From: Acidimicrobiaceae bacterium | GTDB lineage: Bacteria > Actinomycetota > Acidimicrobiia > Acidimicrobiales > RAAP-2 | Reading direction: 5' to 3' | Assembly: GCA_003157945.1 (NCBI GenBank) | Contig: PMFY01000124.1 | Location: 1-6,791 of the forward strand | DNA: 6,791 nucleotides | Shown here: positions 6,165 to 6,791 of the stretch, one piece after another | Numbering within the stretch: position 1 is the stretch's first letter | Layout of the letters: every line of letters starts with the position of its first letter | Program-made: the position numbers and the translations under genes | Notes under the pieces: model-generated | What the model was told of the DNA's origin: nothing | Seen by the model: the letters and a program-made list of their open reading frames with translations, nothing else | The model's database searches: none

Positions 6165-6173
6165 TCTCTGCCC
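6162..6173 (+). promoter_or_regulatory. Leaderless promoter for the RecB-like gene, overlapping the hydrolase stop codon
   Basis: TAGTCT (6162-6167) fits TANNNT, and its first three bases are the TAG stop codon of the hydrolase. Exactly six bases follow, then GTG at 6174. The same spacing is seen at the hydrolase start. No ribosome site is visible before this GTG, in keeping with a leaderless message. No good -35 match was found. Confidence 0.5.
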
Positions 6174-6791
6174 GTGCCGTTCGATCCTCCCCGCTCGCTG
6201 TCGCCGTCCAAGGTGACGGCGTTCCGCGACTGCGCCCTGGCCTTCCGCTTCACGGCCATCGAGCGCCTGCCCGACCCCGCCACGGTCTGGACCGTGAAGG
6301 GCACGCTGGTCCATTCCGCCCTCGAGGGCCTGTTCTGGAACCACCCCCGGGGCGGACGTTCGCCGGCCGCGGCCACAGCCGAGCTCCATGCCGCCTGGTC
6401 GGACCTGCAGGACGATCCCGACTACCTGTCGCTCGACCTGTCGCCCGAGGGCGCCGACTCCTTCCTCGCCGATGCCGAGCAGCTGGTCGCCAACTACTTC
6501 CGCCTGGAGGACCCCGACGAGGTGACGCCGGTCGGGATCGAGCTGACGCTCGACGCGCCACTGGGTGGGGTCCGGCTGCGCGGCATCCTGGACCGGCTCG
6601 ACCTCACCCCCGGGGGCGACCTGGTGGTGGTCGACTACAAGACCGGTCGGGCGCCGTCCGACGCCTACCTGCAGTCCAAGCTGACCGGGGTCCAGACGTA
6701 CGCCCTGCTGTGCCAGGAGGTCCTCGGACGCCGGCCGGTGCAGGTGCGGCTCCTCCACCTGAAGGAGCCGACGGTCATCACCGCCGAGCCG
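6174..6791 (+). CDS. RecB-family PD-(D/E)XK nuclease, 3' end missing
   Basis: N-terminal 206 residues of a stand-alone RecB/AddB/Cas4-type nuclease (PDDEXK_1 superfamily), open at the window edge. These are usually about 270-300 residues in actinobacteria. Visible elements in order: SPSKVTAFRDCALAFRF (10-26) with Cys20, the position that in Fe-S members pairs with three cysteines near the C-terminus; VKGTLVHSALEGLF (41-54) with His47 and Glu51; RGILDRLDL (136-144) with metal-binding Asp140; VVDYKTGRAP (152-161) with Asp154 and Lys156; and a final TGVQTYALLC block with Tyr176. All core catalytic residues visible here are present, so an active single-strand or end-processing nuclease in DNA repair is plausible. 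Whether the C-terminal cysteine triad exists lies outside the window. The GTG start is chosen because it follows the hydrolase stop by nine bases, lies six bases after a TANNNT box, and gives a family-like N-terminus. Confidence 0.9.
   Translation, partial: MPFDPPRSLSPSKVTAFRDCALAFRFTAIERLPDPATVWTVKGTLVHSALEGLFWNHPRGGRSPAAATAELHAAWSDLQDDPDYLSLDLSPEGADSFLADAEQLVANYFRLEDPDEVTPVGIELTLDAPLGGVRLRGILDRLDLTPGGDLVVVDYKTGRAPSDAYLQSKLTGVQTYALLCQEVLGRRPVQVRLLHLKEPTVITAEP

Noticed and set aside
5187..6758. Minus-strand frame of 523 codons opposite hydrolase and nuclease
   Set aside because: Antisense shadow with Gly/Val/Gln/His-rich composition; spans two well-supported plus-strand genes.
1..6791. CRISPR arrays, tRNA genes, insertion sequences or toxin-antitoxin pairs
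   Set aside because: No direct-repeat arrays, cloverleaf-like segments, transposase motifs or inverted terminal repeats were seen in either strand.

Overview
The window is very GC-rich with strong G/C bias at third codon positions. It carries an MshB-like LmbE-family deacetylase, a stand-alone RecB-family nuclease and several starts with leaderless (TANNNT-N6/7-start) geometry. Together these suggest a chromosome segment of a high-GC actinobacterium. My best guess is Acidimicrobiia or a relative, but that is an impression from protein flavour and no marker gene proves it. I see no tRNA, rRNA, insertion sequence, CRISPR array or phage gene, and coding density is close to complete.

Layout. (1) Positions 1-3123, plus strand: the 3' part of a 14-helix type (DHA2) major facilitator exporter. 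After 28 bases it is followed by a membrane-anchored diguanylate cyclase with six predicted helices, a GAF-like linker region and a complete GGDEF domain with I-site. (2) Positions 3158-5183, minus strand, convergent with (1): a tight four-gene cluster read from right to left. It holds a DedA/VTT membrane protein, an unrecognised 113-residue basic protein that probably starts at CTG overlapping the DedA stop, an MshB/Mca-like PIG-L deacetylase, and a 55-residue DUF4177-like protein coupled to it by an ATGA overlap. The last gene is easily missed because it is so short. (3) Positions 5259-6791, plus strand, divergent from (2): an alpha/beta hydrolase, then the 5' part of a RecB-family PD-(D/E)XK nuclease. 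Both start at GTG exactly six bases after a TANNNT box.

How they work together. The exporter and cyclase are close enough to be co-transcribed, but a shared job is only inference. The minus-strand cluster has overlapping or abutting genes. It also has a credible internal leaderless promoter before the deacetylase, so deacetylase plus small protein may form a sub-operon. The hydrolase and nuclease each seem to have their own leaderless promoter, so they are probably neighbours rather than partners.

I do not see a clear new defence, mobile or biosynthetic system. The items most worth a second look are the two small proteins in the minus-strand cluster with their unusual starts, the repeated leaderless promoter geometry, and the cysteine-rich sensor part of the cyclase.
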